A DNA stretch of 64,000 nucleotides from Pseudomonas reinekei (GTDB lineage: Bacteria > Pseudomonadota > Gammaproteobacteria > Pseudomonadales > Pseudomonadaceae): contig NZ_MSTQ01000024.1 of NCBI RefSeq assembly GCF_001945365.1, forward strand, positions 1 to 64,000, written 5' to 3'. A program made the translations under genes and the position numbers. The notes below the pieces were generated by a model. That model did no database searches. It saw nothing but the letters and a program-made list of their open reading frames with translations, and was not told the DNA's origin. Of the stretch, positions 25,564 through 34,820 are shown piece after piece (position 1 is the first letter of the stretch; every line of letters starts with the position of its first letter).

Positions 25564-26754
25564 ATGGCTCATGCACCGCAAATCAAAATTCCAGCGACTT
25601 ACATGCGCGGCGGCACCAGTAAAGGCGTGTTCTTCAGCCTGAAGGATTTGCCAGAAGCCGCCCAGGTGCCCGGCCCGGCCCGCGATGCGTTGTTGTTGCG
25701 CGTGATTGGCAGCCCCGACCCGTACGACAAACAAATCGATGGCATGGGCGGCGCGACCTCCAGTACCAGCAAAACCGTGATCCTGTCGAAAAGCATCAAG
25801 GCCGATCACGACGTCGATTACCTGTTCGGTCAGGTCTCGATCGATAAGCCTTTCGTGGACTGGAGCGGCAACTGCGGCAACTTGTCGGCGGCGGTCGGTT
25901 CGTTCGCGGTCAGCAATGGCCTGGTGGACGCCAGCCGCATCCCGCACAACGGCATTGCCGTGGTGCGCGTGTGGCAGGCCAACATCGGCAAGACCATCAT
26001 CGCCCACGTGCCGATCACCGAGGGTGAGGTGCAGGAAACCGGCGATTTCGAACTCGACGGCGTGACCTTTCCGGCGGCAGAAGTGCAGATCGAGTTCCTC
26101 GATCCGGCGGCGGACGAAGAAGGCGGTGGCGGTTCGATGTTCCCCACCGGCAACCTGGTGGACGACCTCGAAGTACCCGGTGTAGGCACTCTCAAGGCCA
26201 CCATGATCAACGCCGGCATTCCGACGATTTTCGTCAATGCCGAAGACATCGGCTACAAGGGGACCGAACTGCAAGGCGCGATCAACGGTGATCCGAAAGC
26301 CTTGCTGATGTTCGAAACCATCCGCGCTTACGGCGCAGTGCGCATGGGCCTGATTGCCAATGTCGACGAAGCGGCCAAGCGTCAGCACACGCCGAAAGTG
26401 GCGTTCGTGGCCAAGCCTGCGGACTACGTATCGTCCAGCGGCAAAGCGGTTGGCGCCGGTGATGTCGATCTGCTGGTGCGTGCGTTGTCCATGGGCAAGC
26501 TGCACCACGCGATGATGGGCACGGCGGCTGTCGCCATCGGCACCGCGGCGGCGATTTCCGGCACCTTGGTCAACCTGGCTGCGGGCGGCGTAGAGCGCAA
26601 CGCTGTGCGCTTCGGGCATCCGTCCGGCACCTTGCGCGTCGGCGCCGAAGCCAGCCAGGTCAACGGCGAATGGACCGTGAACAAAGCCATCATGAGCCGC
26701 AGTGCGCGGGTGTTGATGGAAGGGTTTGTGCGAGTGCCGGGTGATTCGTTCTGA
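25564..26754 (+). CDS. prpF: 2-Methylaconitate cis-trans isomerase
   Basis: A 396-residue protein of the PrpF family (diaminopimelate-epimerase fold). It converts the AcnD product to the cis-aconitate form so that aconitase can rehydrate it to 2-methylisocitrate. Characteristic segments are the opening QIKIPATYMRGGTSKGVFF, the core DWSGNCGNLSAAVG with its Cys, and the C-terminal GHPSGTLRVGAE. The ribosome site is AAGGAGTAAGCAACACC. Always found next to acnD. Confidence 0.95.
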   Translation: MAHAPQIKIPATYMRGGTSKGVFFSLKDLPEAAQVPGPARDALLLRVIGSPDPYDKQIDGMGGATSSTSKTVILSKSIKADHDVDYLFGQVSIDKPFVDWSGNCGNLSAAVGSFAVSNGLVDASRIPHNGIAVVRVWQANIGKTIIAHVPITEGEVQETGDFELDGVTFPAAEVQIEFLDPAADEEGGGGSMFPTGNLVDDLEVPGVGTLKATMINAGIPTIFVNAEDIGYKGTELQGAINGDPKALLMFETIRAYGAVRMGLIANVDEAAKRQHTPKVAFVAKPADYVSSSGKAVGAGDVDLLVRALSMGKLHHAMMGTAAVAIGTAAAISGTLVNLAAGGVERNAVRFGHPSGTLRVGAEASQVNGEWTVNKAIMSRSARVLMEGFVRVPGDSF

Positions 26755-26763
26755 TTCGCTCCC

Positions 26764-26830
26764 TGTAGGAACCGGCTTATTGGCGATAGCGTCCTTGAAA
26801 TCGCCATCGCCAAGCAAGCCGGTTCCTACA
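26764..26830. repeat. Inverted repeat pair (TGTAGGAACCGGCTT type)
   Basis: Arms TGTAGGAACCGGCTT (26764-26778) and its complement (26816-26830) flank a middle that is itself self-complementary (TGGCGATAGC/TCGCCATCGCCA). It lies just after prpF. Confidence 0.8.
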
Positions 26831-26846
26831 GAAGACACCACCTCCT

Positions 26847-26936
26847 TGTAGGAGCTGGCTTGCCAGCGAAGAGGCCGTCAAATTCAACATCATTGTTTTG
26901 TGTGACACCGCTATCGCTGGCAAGCCAGCTCCTACA
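26847..26936. repeat. Inverted repeat pair (TGTAGGAGCTGGCTTGCCAGCGA type)
   Basis: Exact 23-base complementary arms at 26847-26869 and 26914-26936 lie in the prpF-prpD gap. It is a second repeat family, different in sequence from the TGTGGGAGCGAGCC family. Confidence 0.88.
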
Positions 26937-26948
26937 GGTGAATCGAAC

Positions 26949-28433
26949 ATGAGCGCCAACGTCGACCTGAACAACCGTCCTGACTACGACAAGGTCCTGC
27001 AGGACATTGCCGATTACGTACTCAACTACAAGGTCGAATCCAAAGAGGTGCTGGAGACCGCGCGCAACTGTCTGGTCGATACCTTGGGTTGCGGCCTGTT
27101 GGCCTTGCGTTTTCCCGAGTGCACCAAGCATTTGGGGCCTGTGGTCGAAGGCACCGTCGTGCCGTTCGGTGCCCGCGTGCCCGGCACCAGTTACCGGCTC
27201 GATCCGGTGAAGGCGGCGTGGGACATCGGTTGCATCGTGCGCTGGCTCGATTACAACGACACCTGGCTCGCCGCCGAATGGGGGCACCCGTCGGATAACC
27301 TCGGCGGCATTCTCGCGGTGGCCGACCATTTATCACAAAAGCGCCTGGCCAATGGCGAAGCACCGCTGACTGTTCGTATAGTTCTTGAAGCGATGATCAT
27401 GGCCCACGAGATTCAAGGCGTGATCGCCCTGGAGAACTCGTTCAACCGCGTCGGCCTCGATCACGTCATTTTGGTGAAAGTCGCCTCGACGGCCGTGACG
27501 GCGAAACTGATGGGCGCCAATCGCGAGCAGTTGTTGTCGGCGATATCTCACGCCTTTGCAGATGGTCAGGCACTGCGCACGTACCGGCATGCACCGAATG
27601 CCGGTTCGCTTAAATCCTGGGCGGCGGGGGATGCGTCCAGTCGTGGTGTGCGCCTGGCGGACATGGCGATGCGCGGGGAGATGGGTATTGCGGGTGTTTT
27701 GAGTGCCAAACAATGGGGTTTTTACGACGTGTTGTTCAGCCACACCAACAATGATCTGGCGCTAAAACCCGAAGACAAGCGGGCATTCAGTTTTTCCCGC
27801 ACGTACGGCAGTTACGTGATGGAAAACGTGTTGTTCAAAATCAGTTTCCCCGCCGAGTTCCATGCGCAAACGGCGTGTGAAGCGGCAGTCACCTTGCATC
27901 CGCAGGTGCGCAATCGCCTGCACGAAATCGACAGGATCGTGATCACCACCCATGAGTCGGCGATTCGCATCATTTCCAAGGTGGGCCCGTTGGCCAATGC
28001 CGCTGATCGCGATCATTGCATCCAGTACATGACCGCTGTGCCGTTGGCTTTCGGCAATCTGGTGGCCGAGTATTACGAGGACGATTTCCACAAGGCGCAT
28101 CCGATCATCGATGTGCTGCGCGACAAGATGGTGATTGTCGAGGATCCGCGATTCACCCGTGAATATCTGGAGCCCGATAAACGCTCGATTGCCAACGCGG
28201 TGCAGGTGTTTTTCAAGGGTGGGACCCGCACCGAGAATGTGGTGGTGGAGTATCCGATTGGGCATCGGCGGCGCCGTGCCGAGGGTATTCCTCTGTTGGA
28301 AGAGAAATTCAAGGCGAACCTGCTGACACGATTCACCGGGCAACGCAGTGGGGAGATTTTTGAGTTGTGCAAGGATCAGCGGAAGCTTGAAGCGACCGCA
28401 GTGAATCGGTTTGTGGATTTGTTTGTTATCTAG
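26949..28433 (+). CDS. prpD: 2-Methylcitrate dehydratase
   Basis: A 494-residue MmgE/PrpD-family dehydratase that does not need an Fe/S cluster. Typical features are ETARNCLVDTLGCGLLAL at the N-terminus, WLDYNDTWLAAEWGHPSDN, NSFNRVGLDHVILVKVAS, and the C-terminal domain after HEIDRIVITTHESA. Its activity duplicates that of AcnD plus PrpF encoded just upstream, so the operon carries both dehydration routes. The ATG at MSANVDL is chosen because it follows the repeat region; an earlier in-frame start would lie inside the repeat arm. Confidence 0.94.
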   Translation: MSANVDLNNRPDYDKVLQDIADYVLNYKVESKEVLETARNCLVDTLGCGLLALRFPECTKHLGPVVEGTVVPFGARVPGTSYRLDPVKAAWDIGCIVRWLDYNDTWLAAEWGHPSDNLGGILAVADHLSQKRLANGEAPLTVRIVLEAMIMAHEIQGVIALENSFNRVGLDHVILVKVASTAVTAKLMGANREQLLSAISHAFADGQALRTYRHAPNAGSLKSWAAGDASSRGVRLADMAMRGEMGIAGVLSAKQWGFYDVLFSHTNNDLALKPEDKRAFSFSRTYGSYVMENVLFKISFPAEFHAQTACEAAVTLHPQVRNRLHEIDRIVITTHESAIRIISKVGPLANAADRDHCIQYMTAVPLAFGNLVAEYYEDDFHKAHPIIDVLRDKMVIVEDPRFTREYLEPDKRSIANAVQVFFKGGTRTENVVVEYPIGHRRRRAEGIPLLEEKFKANLLTRFTGQRSGEIFELCKDQRKLEATAVNRFVDLFVI

Positions 28434-28454
28434 GAGATCGCGTTATCGTTCATC

Positions 28455-28537
28455 GCGGGCAAGCCCGCACAGGGTTTTGTTTTGAATGCAAAATCTGCAT
28501 ACATCAGATAACCCTGTGGGAGCGAGCCTGCTCGCGA
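28455..28537. repeat. REP elements downstream of prpD
   Basis: A small hairpin GCGGGC-AA-GCCCGC (28455-28468) is followed by a single copy of the 23-base TGTGGGAGCGAGCCTGCTCG arm (28515-28537) without its mate. They lie between convergent prpD and ppsR. Confidence 0.7.
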
Positions 28538-28562
28538 TGAGGCCGGAACAGGCAATAAGGAC

Positions 28563-29381
28563 TTACTTGAAGCGCCGTTCCACACCTTTTTCCACAAGGA
28601 TTTTCGCGGAGATTTCTTCCACCGAAAAATGCGTGGAATTGATATGCGGGATGTTCTCGCGGCGGAACAGGTTTTCCACCTCGCGCACTTCAAACTCGCA
28701 CTGGGCGTAACTCGAATAGCGGCTGTTGGGCTTGCGCTCGTTGCGGATCGCGGTGAGACGGTCGGGGTCGATGGTCAGGCCGAACAGCTTGTGTTGATGG
28801 GCGCGCAGGGCGTTTGGCAGTTGCAGGCGCTCCATGTCGTCCTCTGTCAGCGGGTAGTTGGCCGCGCGGATGCCGAATTGCATGGCCATGTACAGGCACG
28901 TCGGTGTCTTACCACATCGCGACACGCCCACTAGTATCAGGTCGGCCTTGTCGTAATAGTGCGTGCGGGCGCCGTCGTCGTTGTCGAGGGCGAAGTTAAC
29001 GGCTTCGATACGCTCCATGTAATTGGAACTGGTACCGATGGAGTGGGATTTGCCCACGGTATAGGAAGAATGCTCGGTCAGTTCCTGTTCAAGGGGTGCC
29101 AGGAACGTCGAGAAAATGTCGATCATGAAACCATTCGAGGTAGCGAGAATCTCACGAATGTCCTGATTGACGATGGTGTCGAAGATAATCGGACGAAAGC
29201 CGTCGGTTTCGGCGGCTTTGTTGATTTGTTGTACCATGGCCCGCGCTTTGTCCACGTTGTCGATGTACGGCCGCGTGACTTTGCTGAAGGTAATGTTTTC
29301 GAACTGCGCCAGGAGGCTTTGACCCAGGGTTTCGGCGGTAATGCCGGTGCCATCGGAGATAAAGAAAGCAGATCGTTTCAT
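28563..29381 (-). CDS. ppsR: PEP synthase regulatory protein (bifunctional kinase/pyrophosphorylase)
   Basis: A 272-residue DUF299-family protein that inactivates phosphoenolpyruvate synthase by ADP-dependent threonine phosphorylation and reactivates it by Pi-dependent removal. The opening RSAFFISDGTGITAETLG and the P-loop-like GVSRCGKTPTCLYMA (about residues 152-166) are family signatures. It is divergent from its substrate gene ppsA, the common arrangement. The ATG at MKRSAFF has AAGG upstream; the longer frame to 29447 runs into the ppsA promoter region. Confidence 0.93.
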   Translation of the reverse strand: MKRSAFFISDGTGITAETLGQSLLAQFENITFSKVTRPYIDNVDKARAMVQQINKAAETDGFRPIIFDTIVNQDIREILATSNGFMIDIFSTFLAPLEQELTEHSSYTVGKSHSIGTSSNYMERIEAVNFALDNDDGARTHYYDKADLILVGVSRCGKTPTCLYMAMQFGIRAANYPLTEDDMERLQLPNALRAHQHKLFGLTIDPDRLTAIRNERKPNSRYSSYAQCEFEVREVENLFRRENIPHINSTHFSVEEISAKILVEKGVERRFK

Positions 29382-29555
29382 TTGCACCTTGGGCCTTAAG
29401 CTAGTGACGAATCTTGGATATGATAGGCGCGATTTGTCGGCCGCCATTGGCCCGCATTCTCACTTATTTTCCAGGTCCAGGCCATATAGCCGGCAAATGC
29501 CCATTCAAGCAGCCGGTTTCTGAGCTTTTCCAACACAGTTAGTGGAGAGATCACC

Positions 29556-31931
29556 TTGGTAGAGTACGTAGTTTCCCTCGACAAGCTCGGCAAACACGAC
29601 GTTGAGCACGTGGGGGGCAAGAACGCATCCCTGGGCGAGATGATCAGCAACCTTGCGGGTGCCGGCGTATCGGTGCCCGGTGGCTTCGCCACGACCGCTC
29701 AGGCATACCGTGACTTCCTGGAACTGAGCGGCCTGAACAAGCAGATTCACGACGCCCTCGATGCCCTTGACGTCGACGACGTGAATGCCCTGGCCAAGAC
29801 CGGTGCCCAGATCCGTCAATGGATCATGGAAGCCGAGTTCCCGGAAAAACTCAATGCCGAGATCCGCACCGCGTTCGCCACGCTGTCCGCCGGCAACCCT
29901 GACATGGCCGTGGCCGTGCGCTCTTCCGCTACCGCCGAAGACCTGCCGGACGCTTCCTTCGCCGGCCAGCAGGAAACCTTCCTGAACATCCGTGGTGTCG
30001 AAAACGTCATTCGCGCCGCCAAAGAGGTGTTCGCTTCGCTGTTCAACGACCGCGCCATTTCCTACCGCGTGCACCAGGGCTTCGACCACAAGCTGGTTGC
30101 CCTTTCCGCTGGCGTGCAGCGCATGGTCCGTTCCGAAACCGGCACCGCCGGCGTGATGTTCACCCTCGACACCGAGTCGGGCTTCCGTGACGTGGTGTTC
30201 ATCACCGGCGCCTACGGCCTGGGTGAAACCGTCGTGCAAGGCGCGGTGAACCCGGATGAGTTCTACGTCCACAAAGGCACGCTGGACGCTGGTCGCCCGG
30301 CCATCCTGCGCCGCAACCTGGGCAGCAAGGCCATCAAGATGATCTACGGCGACGAGGCCAAGGCCGGTCGTTCGGTCAAGACCGTCGACGTGGACAAGGC
30401 TGATCGCGCCCGTTTCTGCCTGAGCGATGCTGAAGTCAGCGAACTGGCCAAGCAGGCGATGATCATCGAGAAGCACTACCAGTGCCCGATGGACATCGAG
30501 TGGGCCAAGGACGGTGACGACGGCAAGCTGTACATCGTGCAGGCCCGTCCGGAAACCGTAAAGAGCCGCACCCAGGCCAACGTCATGGAACGTTACCTGT
30601 TGAAAGAAACCGGCACCGTGCTGGTTGAAGGCCGCGCCATTGGCCAGCGCATCGGCGCCGGCAAGGTCCGCATCATCAAGGACGTGTCCGAAATGGACAA
30701 GGTCCAGCCAGGCGACGTACTGGTTTCCGACATGACCGACCCGGACTGGGAACCGGTCATGAAGCGCGCCAGCGCCATCGTCACCAACCGTGGCGGTCGT
30801 ACTTGCCACGCGGCGATCATCGCCCGTGAACTGGGCATCCCGGCCGTTGTGGGCTGTGGTAACGCCACCCAGCTGTTGAAAGACGGCCAGGGCGTAACCG
30901 TTTCCTGCGCCGAAGGCGACACCGGTTTCATCTTCGAAGGCGAGCTGGGCTTCGACATCAAGAAGAACTCCGTGGACGCCATGCCGGAGCTGCCGTTCAA
31001 GATCATGATGAACGTCGGCAACCCGGACCGCGCCTTCGACTTCGCGCAGCTGCCGAACGCCGGTGTGGGCCTGGCCCGTCTGGAGTTCATCATCAACCGC
31101 ATGATCGGCGTGCACCCCAAAGCACTGCTGAACTACGACGGTCTGCCGCTGGACATCAAGGAAAGCGTCGACAAGCGCATCGCCGGTTACGACGATCCGG
31201 TGGGCTTCTACGTCGAGAAACTGGTTGAAGGCATCAGCACCCTGGCAGCAGCGTTCTGGCCGAAAAAGGTCATCGTGCGTCTGTCGGACTTCAAGTCCAA
31301 CGAATACGCCAACCTGATCGGCGGCAAGCTGTACGAGCCGGAAGAAGAGAACCCGATGCTGGGCTTCCGTGGCGCTTCGCGTTACATCAGCGAATCGTTC
31401 CGCGACTGCTTTGAACTCGAATGCCGCGCCCTCAAGCGCGTACGCAACGAGATGGGCCTGACCAACGTCGAAATCATGGTGCCGTTCGTTCGTACTTTGG
31501 GCGAAGCGAGCCAGGTTGTAGACCTGCTGGCCGAAAACGGCCTGGCCCGTGGCGAGAACGGCCTGCGTGTCATCATGATGTGCGAACTGCCGTCCAACGC
31601 CATTCTGGCCGAAGAATTCCTCGAATTCTTCGACGGTTTCTCCATCGGTTCCAACGACCTTACCCAGTTGACCCTGGGGCTGGACCGTGACTCCGGGATC
31701 ATCGCGCACCTGTTCGACGAGCGTAACCCGGCGGTCAAGAAGCTGTTGGCCAACGCCATTGCCGCGTGCAACAAGGCTGGCAAGTACATCGGCATCTGCG
31801 GTCAGGGACCTTCGGATCACCCGGACCTGGCCAAATGGCTGATGGAGCAGGGCATTGAAAGCGTTTCGTTGAACCCGGACTCCGTACTGGAAACCTGGTT
31901 CTTCCTCGCCGAAGGTCAGGCGCAGGCTTGA
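29556..31931 (+). CDS. ppsA: Phosphoenolpyruvate synthase
   Basis: A 791-residue enzyme converting pyruvate, ATP and water to PEP, AMP and Pi in gluconeogenesis. The N-terminal ATP-binding domain starts GGKNASLGEMI. The phospho-histidine is in GGRTCHAAIIARELGIP (about residue 418), and the C-terminal PEP/pyruvate barrel contains GVGLARLEFII and the catalytic Cys in GICGQGPSDHP (about 748). The start codon is TTG at 29556, with GGAGAGA upstream, giving the same N-terminus and 791-residue length as the P. aeruginosa protein. It is controlled post-translationally by the divergent ppsR product. Confidence 0.96.
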   Translation: MVEYVVSLDKLGKHDVEHVGGKNASLGEMISNLAGAGVSVPGGFATTAQAYRDFLELSGLNKQIHDALDALDVDDVNALAKTGAQIRQWIMEAEFPEKLNAEIRTAFATLSAGNPDMAVAVRSSATAEDLPDASFAGQQETFLNIRGVENVIRAAKEVFASLFNDRAISYRVHQGFDHKLVALSAGVQRMVRSETGTAGVMFTLDTESGFRDVVFITGAYGLGETVVQGAVNPDEFYVHKGTLDAGRPAILRRNLGSKAIKMIYGDEAKAGRSVKTVDVDKADRARFCLSDAEVSELAKQAMIIEKHYQCPMDIEWAKDGDDGKLYIVQARPETVKSRTQANVMERYLLKETGTVLVEGRAIGQRIGAGKVRIIKDVSEMDKVQPGDVLVSDMTDPDWEPVMKRASAIVTNRGGRTCHAAIIARELGIPAVVGCGNATQLLKDGQGVTVSCAEGDTGFIFEGELGFDIKKNSVDAMPELPFKIMMNVGNPDRAFDFAQLPNAGVGLARLEFIINRMIGVHPKALLNYDGLPLDIKESVDKRIAGYDDPVGFYVEKLVEGISTLAAAFWPKKVIVRLSDFKSNEYANLIGGKLYEPEEENPMLGFRGASRYISESFRDCFELECRALKRVRNEMGLTNVEIMVPFVRTLGEASQVVDLLAENGLARGENGLRVIMMCELPSNAILAEEFLEFFDGFSIGSNDLTQLTLGLDRDSGIIAHLFDERNPAVKKLLANAIAACNKAGKYIGICGQGPSDHPDLAKWLMEQGIESVSLNPDSVLETWFFLAEGQAQA

Positions 31932-31957
31932 TCAGCATGTGAACGACGGCCTGACCC

Positions 31958-32047
31958 TGTGGGAGCGAGCCTGCTCGCGAAGACGGAGCAACATCTGCCA
32001 TGGATGTTCGCTGATACACCGCTTTCGCGAGCAGGCTCGCTCCCACA
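31958..32047. repeat. BIME: paired inverted REP elements after ppsA
   Basis: Arms 31958-31980 and 32025-32047 are exact complements and identical to the 22741/22808 arms. The spacer differs in sequence but is again 44 bases, so the unit has conserved size. Confidence 0.9.
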
Positions 32048-32071
32048 TGGGGCGGGCCTTGAGATTGAAGT

Positions 32072-32105
32072 AGGGCGGGCTCCATCTGGATGCCGCCCTT
32101 TTTTG
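32072..32105 (+). terminator. Intrinsic terminator of ppsA
   Basis: Stem AGGGCGG...CCGCCCT is followed by TTTTTT (32099-32104). It lies just before the alpha/beta hydrolase gene and shows that the hydrolase must start after it, at 32117, not at the earlier in-frame ATG at 32090. Confidence 0.8.
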
Positions 32106-32116
32106 TGCAAGAGATT

Positions 32117-33106
32117 ATGCAAAGCAGCAGCAACCTATTTCCTGTCGCCCTGATCAGCGCCGAGCGGCGCGGCGATCTGAGCGAAGACGTGTATCGTTTG
32201 AAACCGGCCAACAGCCCGGACCCGAGTGTCGAGCTGGCGGTCACCCGCTTGGGCATGGCCGATGAGCCTGCCTTGCGTGGCGTGCCAGTGATCCTGCTGC
32301 ACGGCAGCTTTTCCAATCGACGCTTCTGGTTTTCCCCCAAGGGACTGGGCCTTGGGGCGTATCTGGCGCGCCTGGGGTTCGACGTATGGATCGCGGAAAT
32401 GCGCGGTCACGGCCTGTCGCGGCGCAACCAGAACTATCGCAAGAACCGCGTCGCCGACTATGCGCGCTACGATCTGCCGGCCATTGGTGCATTCGTGCGT
32501 GAGCAGAGTGGACAGGTCCCGCACTGGATCGGCCATTCGCTGGGCGGAATCACCCTGGCGGCGGCGCTGGGCGGTGAGTACATCGGCGAGCCGGTGGTGG
32601 CGTCTGCAGCGTTCTTTGGCACCCAGGTCAGCCGCACCTACTGGCCGCTGAAAATTCCACCGGTGGAGTGGGGCGGGCGCTTTATCCTCAAGCGTTTCGC
32701 CCAGCTGTCGGGCTCACGGCTCAAGCGCGGCCCGGAGGACGAGCCGATTGGCCTGGCCCTGGAAAGCATGCGCTGGTATGGCTTGTTCGGCCGCTTTGGC
32801 GACGCTGACAAGGACTGGTGGGCGGGGCTCGCCGAGGTGAACATGCCGGTGCTCGCCGTAAGTGCGGCGGGTGATCATCAAGATCCTGCCTGGGCTTGCC
32901 GCAAGTTGTTTGAGCAAGTGGGCTCCGAGCACAAGCAGTACATCAATCTGGGCCGCGAGCAGGGTTTCGGCGAGAATTTCGGCCACGTCGAAATGCTCGT
33001 CAGCAAAGCCGCACAGGTTGAAGTCTGGCCTCTGGTGGCGCGCTGGCTGGCGGATCCGCACACGCCGTTATTCGCTGAACAAGCGGATCTGGCCAAGGCG
33101 ATCTAA
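32117..33106 (+). CDS. Alpha/beta-fold hydrolase
   Basis: A 329-residue alpha/beta hydrolase with the oxyanion segment VILLHGSFSNRRFW and the nucleophile elbow GHSLGG (Ser at about 141). The likely acid and base are AAGDHQDPAW and a C-terminal His in NFGHVEML. The family includes lipases and esterases; the substrate is unknown. The position between ppsA and rraA corresponds to PA1771 of P. aeruginosa. Confidence 0.85.
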   Translation: MQSSSNLFPVALISAERRGDLSEDVYRLKPANSPDPSVELAVTRLGMADEPALRGVPVILLHGSFSNRRFWFSPKGLGLGAYLARLGFDVWIAEMRGHGLSRRNQNYRKNRVADYARYDLPAIGAFVREQSGQVPHWIGHSLGGITLAAALGGEYIGEPVVASAAFFGTQVSRTYWPLKIPPVEWGGRFILKRFAQLSGSRLKRGPEDEPIGLALESMRWYGLFGRFGDADKDWWAGLAEVNMPVLAVSAAGDHQDPAWACRKLFEQVGSEHKQYINLGREQGFGENFGHVEMLVSKAAQVEVWPLVARWLADPHTPLFAEQADLAKAI

Positions 33107-33243
33107 GCTGGGCGCTCTATCAAGGGCATTTCGCTCTCATCGGCTTGCGGCTAAGATATGACGCATTGAGCTGTTCTGGTCATTTTCGATGACTGATTCA
33201 TCAGTGAAGTTCGTGCTGTCTCCCTTATTACAGGAGTTTCTCG

Positions 33244-33735
33244 ATGAACCATTACCTCACGCCTGACCTGTGCGACGCCTACCCGGAACTGGTCCAGGTG
33301 CTGGAACCGATGTTCAGCAATTTTGGCGGCCGTGATTCCTTCGGCGGCGAAATCGTGACCATCAAGTGCTTCGAAGACAACTCGCTGGTCAAGGAACAAG
33401 CCGAACTCAAAGGCAACGGCAAGGTGCTGGTGGTCGATGGCGGTGGCTCCCTGCGTCGTGCGCTGCTGGGTGACATGATCGCCGAGAAAGCCGCGAAAAA
33501 CGGCTGGGAAGGGCTGGTGATCTACGGTTGCATCCGTGACGTCGACGTCATCGCCCAGACCGATCTGGGGGTCCAGGCCCTGGCCAGCCACCCGATGAAG
33601 ACCGACAAGCGTGGGCTTGGCGACCTCAACGTAGCCGTGACCTTCGCCGGGGTGACCTTCCATCCAGGGCACTACCTCTATGCGGACAACAACGGTGTGA
33701 TCATCTCGCCGAGCCCGCTGAAAATGCCTGAATAA
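33244..33735 (+). CDS. rraA: RNase E activity regulator RraA family protein
   Basis: A 163-residue protein. It has the family core LVVDGGGSLRRALLGD with IAEKAAKNGWEGLVIYGCIRDVD, the Gly-rich and Arg-Asp region that forms the trimer cavity. In E. coli RraA binds RNase E and inhibits it; related proteins have 4-hydroxy-4-methyl-2-oxoglutarate aldolase activity, for which the Asp/Arg pair is also needed, so the function in Pseudomonas is not settled. The ribosome site is AGGAG, spaced well from the ATG. Confidence 0.9.
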   Translation: MNHYLTPDLCDAYPELVQVLEPMFSNFGGRDSFGGEIVTIKCFEDNSLVKEQAELKGNGKVLVVDGGGSLRRALLGDMIAEKAAKNGWEGLVIYGCIRDVDVIAQTDLGVQALASHPMKTDKRGLGDLNVAVTFAGVTFHPGHYLYADNNGVIISPSPLKMPE

Positions 33736-33761
33736 AATACCGATTGACTGAAGGAATGCGG

Positions 33762-34757
33762 ATGTTCGAGGAAGAAAACGCGCAATGGGGGCTGGTGCAT
33801 GCCCTGGTGCTGGACGGTAAAGGTGGCGCGCGTTCGATAGCCCGGACTGAACTCGATGAACTGCAGCTGCAGGCCCATGAAAGCCTGTGGCTGCATTGGG
33901 ATCGCAGTCATCCGCAAACCCAGACCTGGTTGCGTAAATACAGCGGGTTGAGTGAGTTCAGCTGCGATCTGCTGTTGGAAGAAAATACCCGTCCGCGGCT
34001 TTTACAGCTTCCCGACAGCGAACTGCTGCTATTTTTGCGTGGGGTCAACCTCAATCCGGGTGCCGAGCCAGAAGACATGGTGTCGGTGCGGATCTTCGGT
34101 TCCGCCCAGCGCGTCATTTCCTTGCGCCTGCGGCCGCTGCGCGCCACTGAAGAGCTGCTGGCGCAACTTGAGGAGGGCAAAGGGCCGAAAACTGCCTCCG
34201 AGCTGATTCTCTGCATGGCGCAGTACCTCACCAACAAGGTGCAGGATCTGGTCAGTTGCCTCTCGGAAGTGGTCGATGAGGAAGAAGAAAAGCTCGATGC
34301 CGACGAACGGTATACGCCCGAGCATGGATCAATCTTGCAGATCCGTCGCCGGGCCGCTGCGTTGAAGCGTTTTCTTGCTCCGCAGAGGGACATTTTCGGT
34401 CAACTGACACGGATCAAACTGCTCTGGTTCGTTGAGGACGATGCTAACTACTGGAACGAATTGAACAACAGCCTGACCCGCTATCTTGAAGAGCTCGAAT
34501 TGACCCGAGAGCGCGTGGGGCTTGTGCTGGAGGCTGAAGATCGGCGATTGAGCGTGCGCATGAATCGCACGATGTATCGTTTCGGTGTCATCACCGGGAT
34601 CTTTTTGCCGATGAGTTTTTTGACCGGGCTTTTGGGGATCAACGTCGGTGGTATTCCATTCTCTGCGAGCCCGTATGGTTTCCTGATTGCATGCCTGTTG
34701 GTGGTTTCGGTGGCATTGGGGCAGTGGTGGTTATACCGACGTTTGCGCTGGGTCTGA
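33762..34757 (+). CDS. cmaX: CorA-like divalent metal transporter CmaX (ZntB family)
   Basis: A 331-residue CorA/ZntB-type transporter. A large cytoplasmic domain with a long charged helix (VVDEEEEKLDADERYTPEH region, and LTRYLEELELTRERVGL) leads to two C-terminal membrane helices. The family GxN loop is present as GINVGGIPF in place of GMN. The ATG at MFEEENAQWG is chosen because AGGA lies six bases upstream. It corresponds to PA1773, upstream of crfX-cmpX-sigX-oprF. Direction of transport and metal are not established by sequence. Confidence 0.87.
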   Translation: MFEEENAQWGLVHALVLDGKGGARSIARTELDELQLQAHESLWLHWDRSHPQTQTWLRKYSGLSEFSCDLLLEENTRPRLLQLPDSELLLFLRGVNLNPGAEPEDMVSVRIFGSAQRVISLRLRPLRATEELLAQLEEGKGPKTASELILCMAQYLTNKVQDLVSCLSEVVDEEEEKLDADERYTPEHGSILQIRRRAAALKRFLAPQRDIFGQLTRIKLLWFVEDDANYWNELNNSLTRYLEELELTRERVGLVLEAEDRRLSVRMNRTMYRFGVITGIFLPMSFLTGLLGINVGGIPFSASPYGFLIACLLVVSVALGQWWLYRRLRWV

Positions 34758-34820
34758 AGGAGTGGCATGTGACCCGAGCAAATTTCACCGCGTCTTTCAC
34801 AGACATCACGAGAGGTGCGT

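Noticed and set aside
29505..31820. 771-codon minus-strand open frame opposite ppsA
   Set aside because: Pure shadow of the highly biased ppsA codons; no ribosome site or recognisable motif.
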